Below are positions 20,162 to 29,436 of a stretch of 64,000 bases of DNA, one piece after another. The position numbers and the translations under genes were made by a program. Every line of letters starts with the position of its first letter. Position 1 is the stretch's first letter. Source of the DNA: Aurantiochytrium sp. KH105 (taxonomy: Eukaryota; Sar; Bigyra; Thraustochytrida; Thraustochytriidae); contig BGKB01000176.1 of the NCBI GenBank assembly GCA_003116975.1, positions 62,001 to 126,000 on the forward strand, given 5' to 3'. A model generated the notes under the pieces. It had not been told where the DNA came from and searched no databases. It saw nothing but the letters and a program-made list of their open reading frames with translations.

Positions 20162-20620
20162 GCACGAGGGGAGCACTTGCGGAGGGACTGCAAGCGCAGG
20201 TTCGTAAGTAGAAAGAGGAAAGAAAAACAAACGTTGATAAATCGTAGTGTTGTGCTGTGGCTACTTCTTGGCCTCCTGGCTACAGACGAACCACCTTGAT
20301 GCGCGGGAAGGGGTCGGGAACGACAATCGTCGACAGTTTGGTCTTGGGTGGAGCCTGTTCGACGGGCTAGAGGACAAGCTCGTACTTGCGCACGAGGGGA
20401 GCACTTGCGGAGGGACTGCAAGCGCGCAAGTTCATAGGTAGAAAGAGAAAAGAAAAACAAACGTTGATAAATCGTAGTGTTGTGCTGTGGCTACTTCTTG
20501 GCCTCCTGGCTACAGACGAACCACCCTGATGCGCGGGAATGGATCCGGAACCACGATCGTCGACATTTTGGTCTTGGGTGGAGCCTGTTCGACGGGATCG
20601 AGGACAAGCTCGTACTTGCG
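20162..20620 (-). repeat. Tandem ~230-bp duplication of a P450 3' end
   Basis: Two head-to-tail units, about 20162-20389 and 20390-20620. Each consists of an A-rich 3' flank, the block CTACTTCTTGGCCTCCTGGC, and the last ~110 bp of P450 coding sequence read on the minus strand. The right-hand unit is the live C-terminus of the third P450. The left-hand unit is an orphan copy, with about a dozen substitutions, a 2-bp length change and an in-frame stop where the live gene has GAT (L-V-L-D-P). The orphan has therefore evolved without constraint since duplication. Confidence 0.9.
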
Positions 20621-22033
20621 CAAAATCTCGCACACAAGCGTTCGCACCTCCAATTCCGCAGCTCGCTTTCCCAAGCACACGCGAGCCCCGCCCCCAAACG
20701 GATCCTTCCCGATCGGGGGATCGAGCTTGGACGTCATGGGGCAACCCTTACGCGCGCGAACTTTTTCGCGCAAATATCGCTCGGGCTTGAACTCGCCCGC
20801 GTCGGGATTGAACCTTGAGTCGCGGGCCTGGAAAATTGGAAAGAGCTGCATCGCGGTTCCCGCGGGGACCCGAACACGTGAGTTAGGGAGGACTATATCG
20901 TGATCCAGCGTGCGAAGGCCCGTGCCCGGGGAAACTGGGTACATGCGATTGGCCTCACGGAAGAAGGCCTCCGTGTACGGCATCTTGACGGACTTTGTGA
21001 ACGGCTTTTCGCCCATTTTCTCAAAAATCTCAGCGCGAATCTTGGTCTGTTCCTCTCGATGAAAAGCAAGAGCAACCAGGATCCACTGTATAAGGCTCAT
21101 CGTAGTACCGACTCCAAAAAGCAAGAGGTTACCCATGATTGGCTTGAGATCTTCTCGCGTCAGACCCTGGTCATCCCTGAGATCTTTAAACCACGAGCTC
21201 GGGACAGTGCTTTGGTCAAAGATGCGGTCGATAACTGGACCGGTAACATCCATGGCGCGATCAAGGCCCTCTTTCATGGTCTCGTAGCCATTCCGCGGGT
21301 GCATAAACCACGGCGTGAACGACAAGAGCACTGCTGTACCAAGCGTTTTTTCGTCGAGACTCACAATCTCTGTCATTGGCGAGGTACACGCAGGGTCGGA
21401 TGTCTCGGGATTCTCACCGATGGCCAAAGACGTAAACATGTCAAAAGCTGCAAACTGGGCCCACTTCGCTAGCTCGTCCGGCGCGTAGTGCTCAATATGC
21501 GAGACCGCAGCGGTCGCCGCTTCGTGCACCAAAGGTTCGTATGCCGTCACAGCGTCTGTGTTGATCCCTGGGGAAAGCAAGCTGCGTGTGTGCCGCCACG
21601 TGTCACCAGAGAGGTGAATGTTGAGTGCGTGGTTGTTTGGACTGTCGCCATCCCGGTCACGAAAGTATTTTTGGAGTGGCCACACAGTATCGGTAGACCC
21701 CTTCACGTCTCTGCCCTCATTCTGGTACACGTGTTTGATATCGTCCTGATCGAAAATGATCAATGCAATTTCACCTTTTGGGGTTCGAATGCGAACGACA
21801 CCTTCATCGGCATAGTCATTGTAAAGTTTTCCGAAATTGCTCAAAAGATCGCGGTTTACCAGACGCGGTAGCCACCACCAGCCAGGACCCTTGACCTCGC
21901 TCAGTTCACGAATCTTGTCATCAGCGCTGCTTGCGCTGGCAGCTGCTGCAGTTGACTTGACGCGCGTGAGACGGCGCTGATGAGCTGACCTGGCCGCCTG
22001 TGCCCGCAAGTTCATCATAGAGCGCGTGAGCAT
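20510..22033 (-). CDS. Cytochrome P450, mitochondrial type
   Basis: An intact 507-residue P450 from ATG 22033. The frame runs further upstream through a GC-rich repeat with no conserved content, so this ATG is preferred. The presequence-like start (MLTRSMMNLRAQAARSAHQRR) is followed by GPGWWWLPRLVNRD, I-helix GVGTTMSLIQW, ExxR (EANR), FKPERYLREK and haem loop FGGGARVCLGKR with Cys453. Like its neighbours it lacks an ER anchor and resembles mitochondrial-clan enzymes. Its last ~110 bp have been tandemly duplicated downstream. Differences between this and the 15279-16814 paralogue lie mostly in the substrate-recognition half, which would fit different substrates. Confidence 0.92.
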   Translation of the reverse strand: MLTRSMMNLRAQAARSAHQRRLTRVKSTAAAASASSADDKIRELSEVKGPGWWWLPRLVNRDLLSNFGKLYNDYADEGVVRIRTPKGEIALIIFDQDDIKHVYQNEGRDVKGSTDTVWPLQKYFRDRDGDSPNNHALNIHLSGDTWRHTRSLLSPGINTDAVTAYEPLVHEAATAAVSHIEHYAPDELAKWAQFAAFDMFTSLAIGENPETSDPACTSPMTEIVSLDEKTLGTAVLLSFTPWFMHPRNGYETMKEGLDRAMDVTGPVIDRIFDQSTVPSSWFKDLRDDQGLTREDLKPIMGNLLLFGVGTTMSLIQWILVALAFHREEQTKIRAEIFEKMGEKPFTKSVKMPYTEAFFREANRMYPVSPGTGLRTLDHDIVLPNSRVRVPAGTAMQLFPIFQARDSRFNPDAGEFKPERYLREKVRARKGCPMTSKLDPPIGKDPFGGGARVCLGKRAAELEVRTLVCEILRKYELVLDPVEQAPPKTKMSTIVVPDPFPRIRVVRL

Positions 22034-22583
22034 CTTTCTTCGCACACTCGAACGAGGTCGCACGCGAATATCAAAGCAAGTAAGCGCGCAGGCGTGCAGG
22101 CCGAGCAGGCGCGCAGGCGTGCAGGCCGAGCAGGCGAGCAGGCGAGCAGGCGAGCAGGCAAGCGAGCGAGCGCCAGCCGCACGCTTCGACTTTGCCTCCT
22201 TTTGGCTCTGCACCTACGTGTGAACCACTTGTGAGGATTTGCAATCTTATGGCGCAAACCTGGCGGGTGTGTATTTCACAGCCATTAGTCAAGAGAAAAA
22301 AAAATGTTGCTCTTTGAAAAGCCTGAGCCTAGCTTACTAGACTTACAGTTAGATCGAGAGAAGACTCGGACTCTTCGAGACCGCCGAGCCTGTGATTTTT
22401 TTTTTGAGACAATGGCAGGGCCATCTTTTCCCCTGCAAACGAAGGCAAGTCTGGTGAAGATGATTGACTTTGACTGTAGGGCCTAGTCTCTCGCATATGA
22501 AGTTCATTGCATGTGCGAGTTCAAGGTTCATTTCGGCCGATGAAGAAAGCGCGTCTCACGTCGAGCTGTCAAATGTGCGCGAG
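22034..22583. other. Spacer between third P450 and P450 pseudogene
   Basis: Starts with a GC-rich minisatellite (listed separately) upstream of the third P450. It then has an A9 run near 22296 and a short stem-loop (CTCGG 22365-22369 pairing with CCGAG 22384-22388) followed by ten T at 22396-22405 on the plus strand. No protein gene is seen. Confidence 0.5.
22079..22172. repeat. GCAGGCG-type minisatellite
   Basis: Two ~25-bp units (GCGCAGGCGTGCAGGCCGAG and following bases) pass into four or five 8-bp GAGCAGGC units, then GCGA units. It lies 45-140 bp before the start of the third P450, in its presumed 5' leader. Confidence 0.8.
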
Positions 22584-23175
22584 TCAAATCTCAAACATTG
22601 GGATAGGAATGTTGACCGTGATGGTTTTGTTCTTGGGACGTTTCGCATCCGCAGGATCGACAATGAGCTTGTAATCGCGCAGAAGCTCGCAGAGAAGGTG
22701 CGAACCTCAAGTTCAGCAGCGCCGCGCTTGCCAAGGCAAACACGAACATCGCCACCAAAGGGATTTTTGTCAATGGGGGGATCGAGCTTGGACGACATAG
22801 GGCAGCCCTTGCGTGCACGAATGTTCTCGCGCAAATAACGTTCAGGATTGAACTCATCTGTGTCGAAAATGAAGCGCGTATCGCGAGTCGTCATGGTAGA
22901 AGCCAGCTGCAACGTCGTTCCAGCCGGCACTCCGACGCGAGATCTGGGTAGAATAATGTCATGATCCAATGCACGCATGCTTGTCACGTAAGAAGAAGGA
23001 TAAAAGCGATGGGTCTCACGAATAAAAGCTTCAAGGACGAGCATCTTGATCGATTTTGTGTAAGAGTTTCCGCCGAGCTTGTCACTGACCTCGGCTCGCA
23101 CCTTGGCCTACTCTTTGGGATGCAGCGCAAGAGCAACCAGATTCCGTTGAGTTTGAACCCTACGCGTCCGGGTCG
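22584..23175 (-). pseudogene. 5'-truncated cytochrome P450 pseudogene
   Basis: A fourth family member preserved only from the I-helix region to the C-terminus, roughly the last 190 codons. Recognisable blocks in order: LVALALHPKE, AKVRAEVSDKLGG, ExxR as ETHR, DHDIILPRSRVGVPAG, FNPERYLRENIRARKGCPM, haem loop FGGDVRVCLGKR. There is an in-frame stop between HPKE and AKVRAE. A frame change after VRTF moves the true C-terminus (LLRDYKLIVDP, ending PIPMFEI) into another frame. Sequence upstream of about 23175 shows no P450 similarity, so the 5' two-thirds are gone. The haem cysteine is still present, implying recent loss. Confidence 0.88.
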
Positions 23176-23408
23176 GCCAGCGACGGGGGAGGGCGCTTGA
23201 CATGCAGTGGCGGCCAAAAAAAGTGTGCCCGTGCGGGTAACTCGTGTCGTGTGCAGCAGCGGAACGCGTTGTTATTTGGTAGAGGCCGCTTACATCGATC
23301 AAGGAAATCCGAAAATGGTGTTTATGCACGCGCACTACGACAACTTGAACGGAAATTGCTTGCAAGTACAGGAATGTGGGGAAAGGCATCAATCATATCA
23401 TCGCTAAC

Positions 23409-24209
23409 TTAAAGATAGGACTGCTTCTGGATCTCGCACTTGTCGCCGCCGTAGGTCTCGAAGCAGCTGCAAACACCAGAGCCATAGTCGCAAATGCCGC
23501 GACCCGAGCACTCACGGCCGCTGGTCGCGCCAGGGCCGCCCATTGGGTCAGTGCCAGATGGGCATTCGACAAGAGAGCAATCCGCACCCTTGAAGCCCTC
23601 GTCGCACTCGCAGCCCTGGACCTTGTGAGCATCCCAAGCACTATCGTAAACAACACTCGCGTAATCGAACTCGGTAAACGGCGACCAGTTGGTGTTCTCC
23701 GAGCGAAGCTTGGCAATTTCGTGGAGCGTCTTGCAGCGACCGTGGCCGCTGCAATCGTTGGGGCAGGACATACGGCGGCAACCCTTGCCCTCGTAGCCGG
23801 GGAAGCACTCGCAAGTGCCGGTGTTGCGGTCGCAGAGGCCACGGCCTGAGCACTCGGCCTGGATATCATGGGCGTCGTTTGCATGCGGCGCCGCGTCCCA
23901 CGACTTGCCGTACGGGCACGTGCGCTCCGAGCAATCAGCGCCCTGCCATGCATAGACAGTGTTACCCTCCTCGAGACGAGTGAAGCAGGTGCAGCTGTCC
24001 TTCTTCACGTTGGCTGTGTCCCAGCCGTACTGTGAGTAAGTGCCGCCGGTGGGCAGCTGGATGCGCGGGACTGTCGAAGTTGCGGTGGAAAACGACATGG
24101 CGTTGTTCGAGCAGCGACCATGGCCACTGCACTGGTTTGGGCACTCGGCATTGGCGCCGCCAAGAAGGACGGCCACCATAGCGAGGAGGGCGATAGCCTT
24201 GCTCGTCAT
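23409..24209 (-). CDS. Secreted EGF/tenascin-like repeat protein
   Basis: A 266-residue protein from ATG 24209, chosen because it starts the signal peptide directly (MTSKAIALLAMVAVLLGGANA, cleavage near 21). The mature part is built of tenascin/teneurin-style EGF modules: CPNQCSGHGRC, a spaced CTC..C segment, CSGRGLCDRNTGTCECFPGYEGKGC, CPNDCSGHGRC, CECDEGFKGADC and CSGRGICDYGSGVCSCF. Long insertions (about 30-50 residues, Ser/Thr/Tyr-rich) sit inside the first and third modules. There is no C-terminal membrane helix, so it is probably secreted or wall-associated. Such SGHG/SGRG EGF modules are abundant in stramenopile cell-surface proteins. The ligand is unknown. Confidence 0.85.
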   Translation of the reverse strand: MTSKAIALLAMVAVLLGGANAECPNQCSGHGRCSNNAMSFSTATSTVPRIQLPTGGTYSQYGWDTANVKKDSCTCFTRLEEGNTVYAWQGADCSERTCPYGKSWDAAPHANDAHDIQAECSGRGLCDRNTGTCECFPGYEGKGCRRMSCPNDCSGHGRCKTLHEIAKLRSENTNWSPFTEFDYASVVYDSAWDAHKVQGCECDEGFKGADCSLVECPSGTDPMGGPGATSGRECSGRGICDYGSGVCSCFETYGGDKCEIQKQSYL

Positions 24210-25675
24210 TTTGCTCGAAGTCGCGTGTCTACGACTCTTGTGCGTATCCACTCGTTGCGCAAGGAAACTGTGAAGATGAATGCTCCGCTTCCTTTGCTTC
24301 GCAAGGCGCGTCCTTGTTCTCGTGTCTTGCGACGTCTCGTAGGTCAGCGTATGCGCAAGAGCTTGCGTTACGAGTTTGCCGCCGCGGCGTGCTCCATGGC
24401 GTTTGCCTCCTTTCTTTCTTTTCTATCGCGGCGGACACCTCGCGATGCACTTATCTCAACGTGTTTCTTGACCGTTGAGTGAAACCACTGTCTCCTAAAA
24501 AGGTCAGAGTAGCTGAGACGGTACTCTTTTTGCTTGCTTCTCTTGCACTGTGGCCGATGCGACGCGAGCTTGCAGGCTAGCGGCCTGGCATGAGGCTGCC
24601 TGCTCGTTGATTCTCGCAAAGCTATAAGCAGACACTTAGACCTTGGCCTAGAGAGATCCGGTGTAACGCACGTGCTCAGCCGGCTTACTCATCGACGTGC
24701 AAACTGTCAAAGAGAGAGACGTTGAACGGGCCCTACTGGCAGTCGCACCACCGTGTCTTGGATCGTGTACCGCAAACGCAGCACGATGTCAATCGAAATA
24801 AATTGGTTGAGGACACGTTTGTCAATCTTCGGAGCAATCGACAAGTGGAGCCCGATTACCATTTAAGTTGTTGAGAAATGCGCGGTGGGACGTCCACACC
24901 GCGGCCACGCAAGAAGAAGCTTTGGAATGTTAATTTCTTTTGGAATTTATGGAACCTTGGTACTTTCTATTGAAGGAGATAGAAGAAGCCAAAAACGGAA
25001 TAGCAAGCGTGATCAAGGAAAGAAAGTGCATAGCATCAACATCATTATTGTCTTCGTCTTCGTCTTCAGAATGCTCGTTGGGGTTCGTCGAGATGAGATG
25101 AGATGAGATGTGATAGATAGATGATTCTCTGGTGCGACCACGCAGGCAAGCAGGCAGGCGGCAAGGCAGGCAGGTAGACAAGCCAAAGCATGTAAGCAAG
25201 GCGCGATGCACAGGTATACCCAGAGTGTCAGCTATCGCGCGTTTTCTCGATCGCATGCCGGCGGTCGCTTGACAATAGCCCCCACCCCTTTGTTTGTCCA
25301 CTTGCTCATTTGCCAGATCGCCTAACCGCCAGTTCAGGTGACAGCTTGGTTGAACAACAAAGAGAGTGGCGTGGCGTGGAGTGGAGTGGAGTGGAGTGGA
25401 GTGGAGTAGATTCGGAATGGAGTAGAGTAGTAGAATGGAGTAGGTGGAGTGGAGTGGAGTGATGAGGTGACGTGGGTCGGAGGAGCGCAGAGAAAAAGAA
25501 AAATAATCTCTTTTTCTCACTCCACGCCCACCATCGCGCTCGAGCCTCGTATTGGTGTGACTGTTAGCGCGAAAGAGACAGCCCATAGAGGTAAGTGGCA
25601 CAGATTCCGGCTTTCGCTCCGGCCAAGAAAAAAGGAAAGGTTGGCTCGGAGCACAAAGAAATCAAGTCACACAAT
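24210..25675. other. Spacer between EGF protein and CK2 beta
   Basis: Nearly 1.5 kb with no recognised gene. It contains a GGCAA/GGCAG tract (25140-25180) and a long GGAGT pentanucleotide region (listed separately). The left part should include the promoter of the EGF-repeat gene. Confidence 0.55.
25372..25462. repeat. GGAGT pentanucleotide microsatellite
   Basis: Perfect GGAGT units at about 25380-25408, then a degenerate AGAGTAGTAGAATGGAGT portion, then further GGAGT units to about 25462. It lies downstream of the CK2 beta gene. Confidence 0.85.
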
Positions 25676-26413
25676 TTACTTCTTGGCGTCGTTGGCAACC
25701 TGCTGCTGATCTTGAACAGCAGGCATCGGGTTTGGTTTGCTCTCATCGTGCATGACAGTATCTTCGTCAGCGAGAGGTCGCGCGGGCAAACGCACCTTGA
25801 AACCGAAAACGCGAGGTACATAGGACTCCACTCGGATGGGCGCAGGCGGCCAGAGTTCAGGAAACTGCATCATGAAGAGGTGTGGAAAGGTGGTGCCAAA
25901 GTAGGCGCCATCAAGGTCCATGTCGTCGCTCCGGTAGCCGCAGCGGTTTGCCGGCAAAAAGACGTCGTTGCACCTGGGGCAGTAGACCATAACCCCGGAA
26001 ACATCGATTTCGTCCTTGAGCCCTACTGGCAAGACGGGTTGCTGTTGGCAGGGAAGTCTTGGGCAGACGCCAAAGTCGATGTCTTTCATTTTCCTCCGCA
26101 TCTTATCCTGTCCTCGTTTGGTGATGATGAAGCGCGCGTGAATGAGGCCGTAGAGATCCTGAACCTGGCGCTCGAGCGCCTCATCGCTGCTGGTGGGCTC
26201 GATGCGGTCAAGAATCACGTCCAGGCAGCGCTTAAAATTGGGACCAATGATTTCCCGCAGACCGTAAAGGTTGAAGCTGTCCTCGATGTAGCGTCTGTCC
26301 ACTTCGCAGAAAAACTCGTTGCCCTCCTGCTTGCAAAACCACTCGATCCAGCTCTCCACGCCAGAGGAGTCGCCCTCGCTGCTTGAAGACATCATCAATC
26401 TGCGATCTCCCAT
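25676..26413 (-). CDS. CSNK2B: Casein kinase 2 regulatory (beta) subunit
   Basis: A 245-residue protein from ATG 26413; the open frame extends upstream only through Lys/Arg-rich low-complexity sequence with no conservation. The conserved core starts at SWIEWFCKQEGNEFFCEVD, followed by NLYGL and the LIHARFI segment. The zinc finger that mediates dimerisation has four cysteines, CPRLPC and CPRC, separated by the usual PVLPVGL-type loop. The end of the core, DGAYFGTTFPHLF and VPRVFGFKV, is also intact. CK2 beta dimerises and docks catalytic alpha subunits, steering substrate choice in nucleus and cytosol. An N-terminal acidic Ser cluster (MMSSSSEGDSS) matches the position of the autophosphorylation site. 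Confidence 0.96.
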   Translation of the reverse strand: MGDRRLMMSSSSEGDSSGVESWIEWFCKQEGNEFFCEVDRRYIEDSFNLYGLREIIGPNFKRCLDVILDRIEPTSSDEALERQVQDLYGLIHARFIITKRGQDKMRRKMKDIDFGVCPRLPCQQQPVLPVGLKDEIDVSGVMVYCPRCNDVFLPANRCGYRSDDMDLDGAYFGTTFPHLFMMQFPELWPPAPIRVESYVPRVFGFKVRLPARPLADEDTVMHDESKPNPMPAVQDQQQVANDAKK

Positions 26414-27040
26414 AGCGTCCCTTGGACTGGCTGGCGGCTGTTCAGATGATGAAGGCGCCGCGTGCGGTGGTCTCCGAAACCTCTGCTTTTTGCTTCGGCT
26501 CTTGTCCTTTTCTTTTCTTTTCTTTTCTTTTTTTTCCCGCTCAAGCCGTCCTTCGTACAGCAACACGAGTCTGCTTTGTTAAAGTCGGGCGGGTCGAACT
26601 GCTCCGGGTTTCTGGGCTCTTGTTGCCGAGCTCGCTCGCTTTCTCCAAGCGGACGGACGCCTCGTCTGGAAAGCGACCTTGTCGAAAAAGGAAAGCAAAG
26701 AAAAGAGAGCCAGGGTACGACACAGCACAGCCCTTTCCTCCCGCTCTCGCTCTCGCTCTCTCTCCCGCGTACGCGCGTGCGCGCGCTCGCGTCTCACTCG
26801 ACGCACGGCTCGCAGCGGTCGATCGATGGATGGATGAGAGAAAGAATGAATGAATGGATGGATGGCCCCCTTCCGCGCGTCGAGTCTCCGGGCGCCGCCT
26901 GCGCCGCGCCGCGCGGTAGCCTACCGCGCAGGGACGGCAGCCCGCCCGCCTCCTCGGCGCGCGGTAGCAAGCCCGCCCGCCGCTCCGCCCGCCGGCCCGT
27001 GCTCGCCCACGCGCCTGTGCAGCCGGCCTCCTTCGCTCGA

Positions 27041-27090
27041 TCTGCTCTGCTCTGCTCTGCTCTGCTCTGCTCTGCTCTGCTCTGCTGCTT
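27041..27090. repeat. CTCTG pentanucleotide array
   Basis: About nine perfect CTCTG units ending in CTGCTT, immediately before the CACTTGCG cluster. Confidence 0.9.
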
Positions 27091-27119
27091 GAGAGACAGG
27101 GAGAGCGAGCCCCGCGGCG

Positions 27120-27310
27120 CCGATAGCGCACTTGCGCGGCGCCGATAGCGCACTTGCGCCGCGGCCGAAGCGCACTTGCGCGCCGCCATAGCGCACTTGC
27201 GGGCTCGCAGCCACCCACCCTCCGCGCAGCCCACTTGCGCGTGGCGCGTCGCAAGTCGGGTATCCGCGCCAGGGTCACTTGCGCACGGCCGATAGCGCAC
27301 TTGCGCCACC
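27120..27310. repeat. Cluster of CACTTGCG motifs
   Basis: Seven CACTTGCG copies on the plus strand in about 190 bp, five of them within the longer form AGCGCACTTGCG, with spacings from about 20 to 60 bp. One related element (GTCGCAAGTCG) lies in inverted orientation near 27250. Spacer sequences differ, so it is not a simple tandem array. Single copies of ACTTGCGC occur in other spacers of the window. A binding-site cluster or a degenerate repeat are both possible. Confidence 0.7.
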
Positions 27311-28892
27311 GCCCCAGCAACTGTTGTTTACAGTTGGCGCGTGGGATCGCCTACACTCTCTCTCTCCCCTATCTGCTGCCTGCTCGTGTCCCCGGCAAGA
27401 CACAGGTCGTGACACGGTGCGCGCGCGATGCGACGCCTCGCGTTGCCGTATGGTGGGACGAGGACTTTCGCAGCATTTTTCTGCAGCTTCATGATGATCT
27501 TCAAAGCTTCGCGGCGAGGCTGCCAGTTGGTTGCGGACCTTTGGCGAGCATGTCGTGTCGCTGCCAGCGCAGCAGCTGCAGCACGATCAGCCAGCCGAAC
27601 GACTGCGTCCAGCACAAGCACCTCATCTATCCCACTGTCAGTCTCGCCATACTAGACTTGATAAGACGGAGACACAGAGATAATTATGGTATAATGAAGG
27701 TGGTGGTGATGATGGATGAGATGACTCGTAGGGGCAGCCGGTTGGGCCTCATGATCAAGCAAGTTCCGAGTCTCGACGCAACTTCTTGCACAGGCAACCC
27801 AAACAATCTACTACGATGATGGCTCGCTGACTGGCTGGTCCGATGGATGGATCGATGGCACGTGATGTGATGGAAGCACGAGCAGTCCTCGTCGGAATAA
27901 AAACGAAAAGGAAGATAAAGGAGGGTGTTATTGCAACAGAAAATAAAGTCGTTGAGCGCGCGCACCCAACGAAGCACGTTGCGCGCTGTGCCACCTGCGC
28001 TCTCCCTCGCTCGCTCTCTCACCTCTCACACTCTGCCGCTCTCGGGAGGGACTCTGCCGCGCCAAAGTGCCGCTTGCTCGGAACTGTGAAAAAAAGTTGT
28101 AAGGAAATGAAGCTAGGAGCGCGGCATGCGATGCGGCCCGGGCCACGTCGGCAATTCGATCGATCGATTGGTCCGCGCCGGCTACAGGCCCTTTTTTCTT
28201 TCTCCTGATCAGACTTTCCGAGTCACGCTGCAGCAGCTGCTGCTGCTACTCCTGATGATCATGATGATGATATCGCTGATGATGCAGCCAGATGCGGCGC
28301 CTGCTGGCTGCACATAATCTCCCGACTCAACCAGGTCCAGCTGGAGATGAAAGAGGGCCCGGACACAAGCGGTCGCAACGCTAACAACGCCCAAGTAATA
28401 GGAAGCCAGAAGGAAATTAAAAGCAAGAAAAACGCGCGACGCAGACTCATGCATTCGAGTCGCGCCCCTTCACGCGCGCGAGCTGTTGGCATCAGCGCAT
28501 CGTCATTCTCGCTCCTCTCCACTTCATATACATACAGACAAACCAAACCATCTCCCTCCTCCTACAATACCACTCGTACGAAAGAAAGGAAAAGCTCGCA
28601 CGAGGCCTCACCACCACCGGCCCGACCCCGCTGCTGCTTCCGCGCCGCTCGCTGCGCTGCCCTTCCTCACTTTCTACGTCTCGCCCGCCCAGTTATTCTC
28701 CCCCCCGTCCTCCTCTATTGCAAAGGAGGACAGCGGCGCGGAGAGATCCGTTGGGCGGGGCTGGGGTCCCTCGGTTACAATAGGTCGGTTGGAAGGGCGC
28801 GGATCCGCCCAGTGAGCCCCTACCCAGAGGTAGAATCGCCAGTGGTATGGGTCGTGAAGTTGCTCTCTTGAATTCCACACTCGAAGCTACGA

Positions 28893-29009
28893 ATAGTAAA
28901 TCTATGGTTAACTGCGGGAAATATTTCTTGGTTTAGTCCCAAGCCTCGCCCCAAAGAGCTTACAGTGACGAATAGTCGTGTGAGCCGTTTCATTGGGGTG
29001 CGTTTTTTT
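28893..29009 (+). ncRNA. Possible structured RNA ending in T7
   Basis: Successive stems can be drawn by eye. ATAG (28893-28896) pairs CTAT (28902-28905). CTTGG (28927-28931) pairs CCAAG (28939-28943) across a 7-base loop. CCCCAA (28949-28954) pairs TTGGGG (28993-28998), enclosing GCTTACA (28958-28964) with TGTGAGC (28979-28985) and GAC/GTC around a GAATA loop. Seven T follow at 29003-29009, the form of an RNA polymerase III terminator. It matches no tRNA, 5S, U1-U6, SRP or RNase P consensus that I could recognise. The 5' end is unknown. Confidence 0.25.
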
Positions 29010-29436
29010 ATGGTCACTGGCCATAGATGGGGACGTCGATGGAAATTCCAGTTCTCCGCGGACCTACGCCCTCTACGCTGCACTGTATTCTCTTGACCAA
29101 TATAATAGGGCATCGAACGCAGTGGAAGAACCGCACGAAAGAGGCTGGTCGGGACGCGGCAGAGGGCGCGTGCTGTGGGGGACCCGGGGTGTCGGTTGAG
29201 CGGCGGGCGTTGAGGCGGGGCGAGGAGGCGGCACAGACTCTGCCGCCGAAGCGGGCGCGGAGAGGCCGGAGGAGGCGCAGCCTCGCAGCAAAACCCCTTC
29301 GCCTACGCACCAGCAGACCTTCTTCCCTGCTCGCACCCGCCCCGTCGCAGCAGCAGCAGCAGCAGCCGCAGCAACAGCAGCAGCAGCAAGCCAAGCACAG
29401 AGCCCGTCGCGCGCGCAAGACCAAAGTCCAAGCACC

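Larger units (their letters stand above)
26414..28860. other. Long repeat-rich intergenic region
   Basis: About 2.4 kb upstream of both CK2 beta (-) and alpha-tubulin (+). It holds AATGGATGG units (26825-26865), a CTCTG pentanucleotide array, the CACTTGCG motif cluster, and GATGAT tracts (28250-28280). Many open frames cross it, but all give low-complexity translations. Confidence 0.6.

Noticed and set aside
20510-22213. Longer start for the third P450
   Set aside because: The extra residues come from the GCAGGCG minisatellite (Ala/Cys/Leu repeats); the ATG at 22033 gives a presequence like those of the paralogues.
27120-27310. CRISPR-like array
   Set aside because: The repeated core is only 8-12 bp, spacers are irregular and the host is eukaryotic.
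28927-28943. tRNA T-arm
   Set aside because: Stem and loop sizes fit, but no acceptor, D-arm or anticodon arm can be placed around it.
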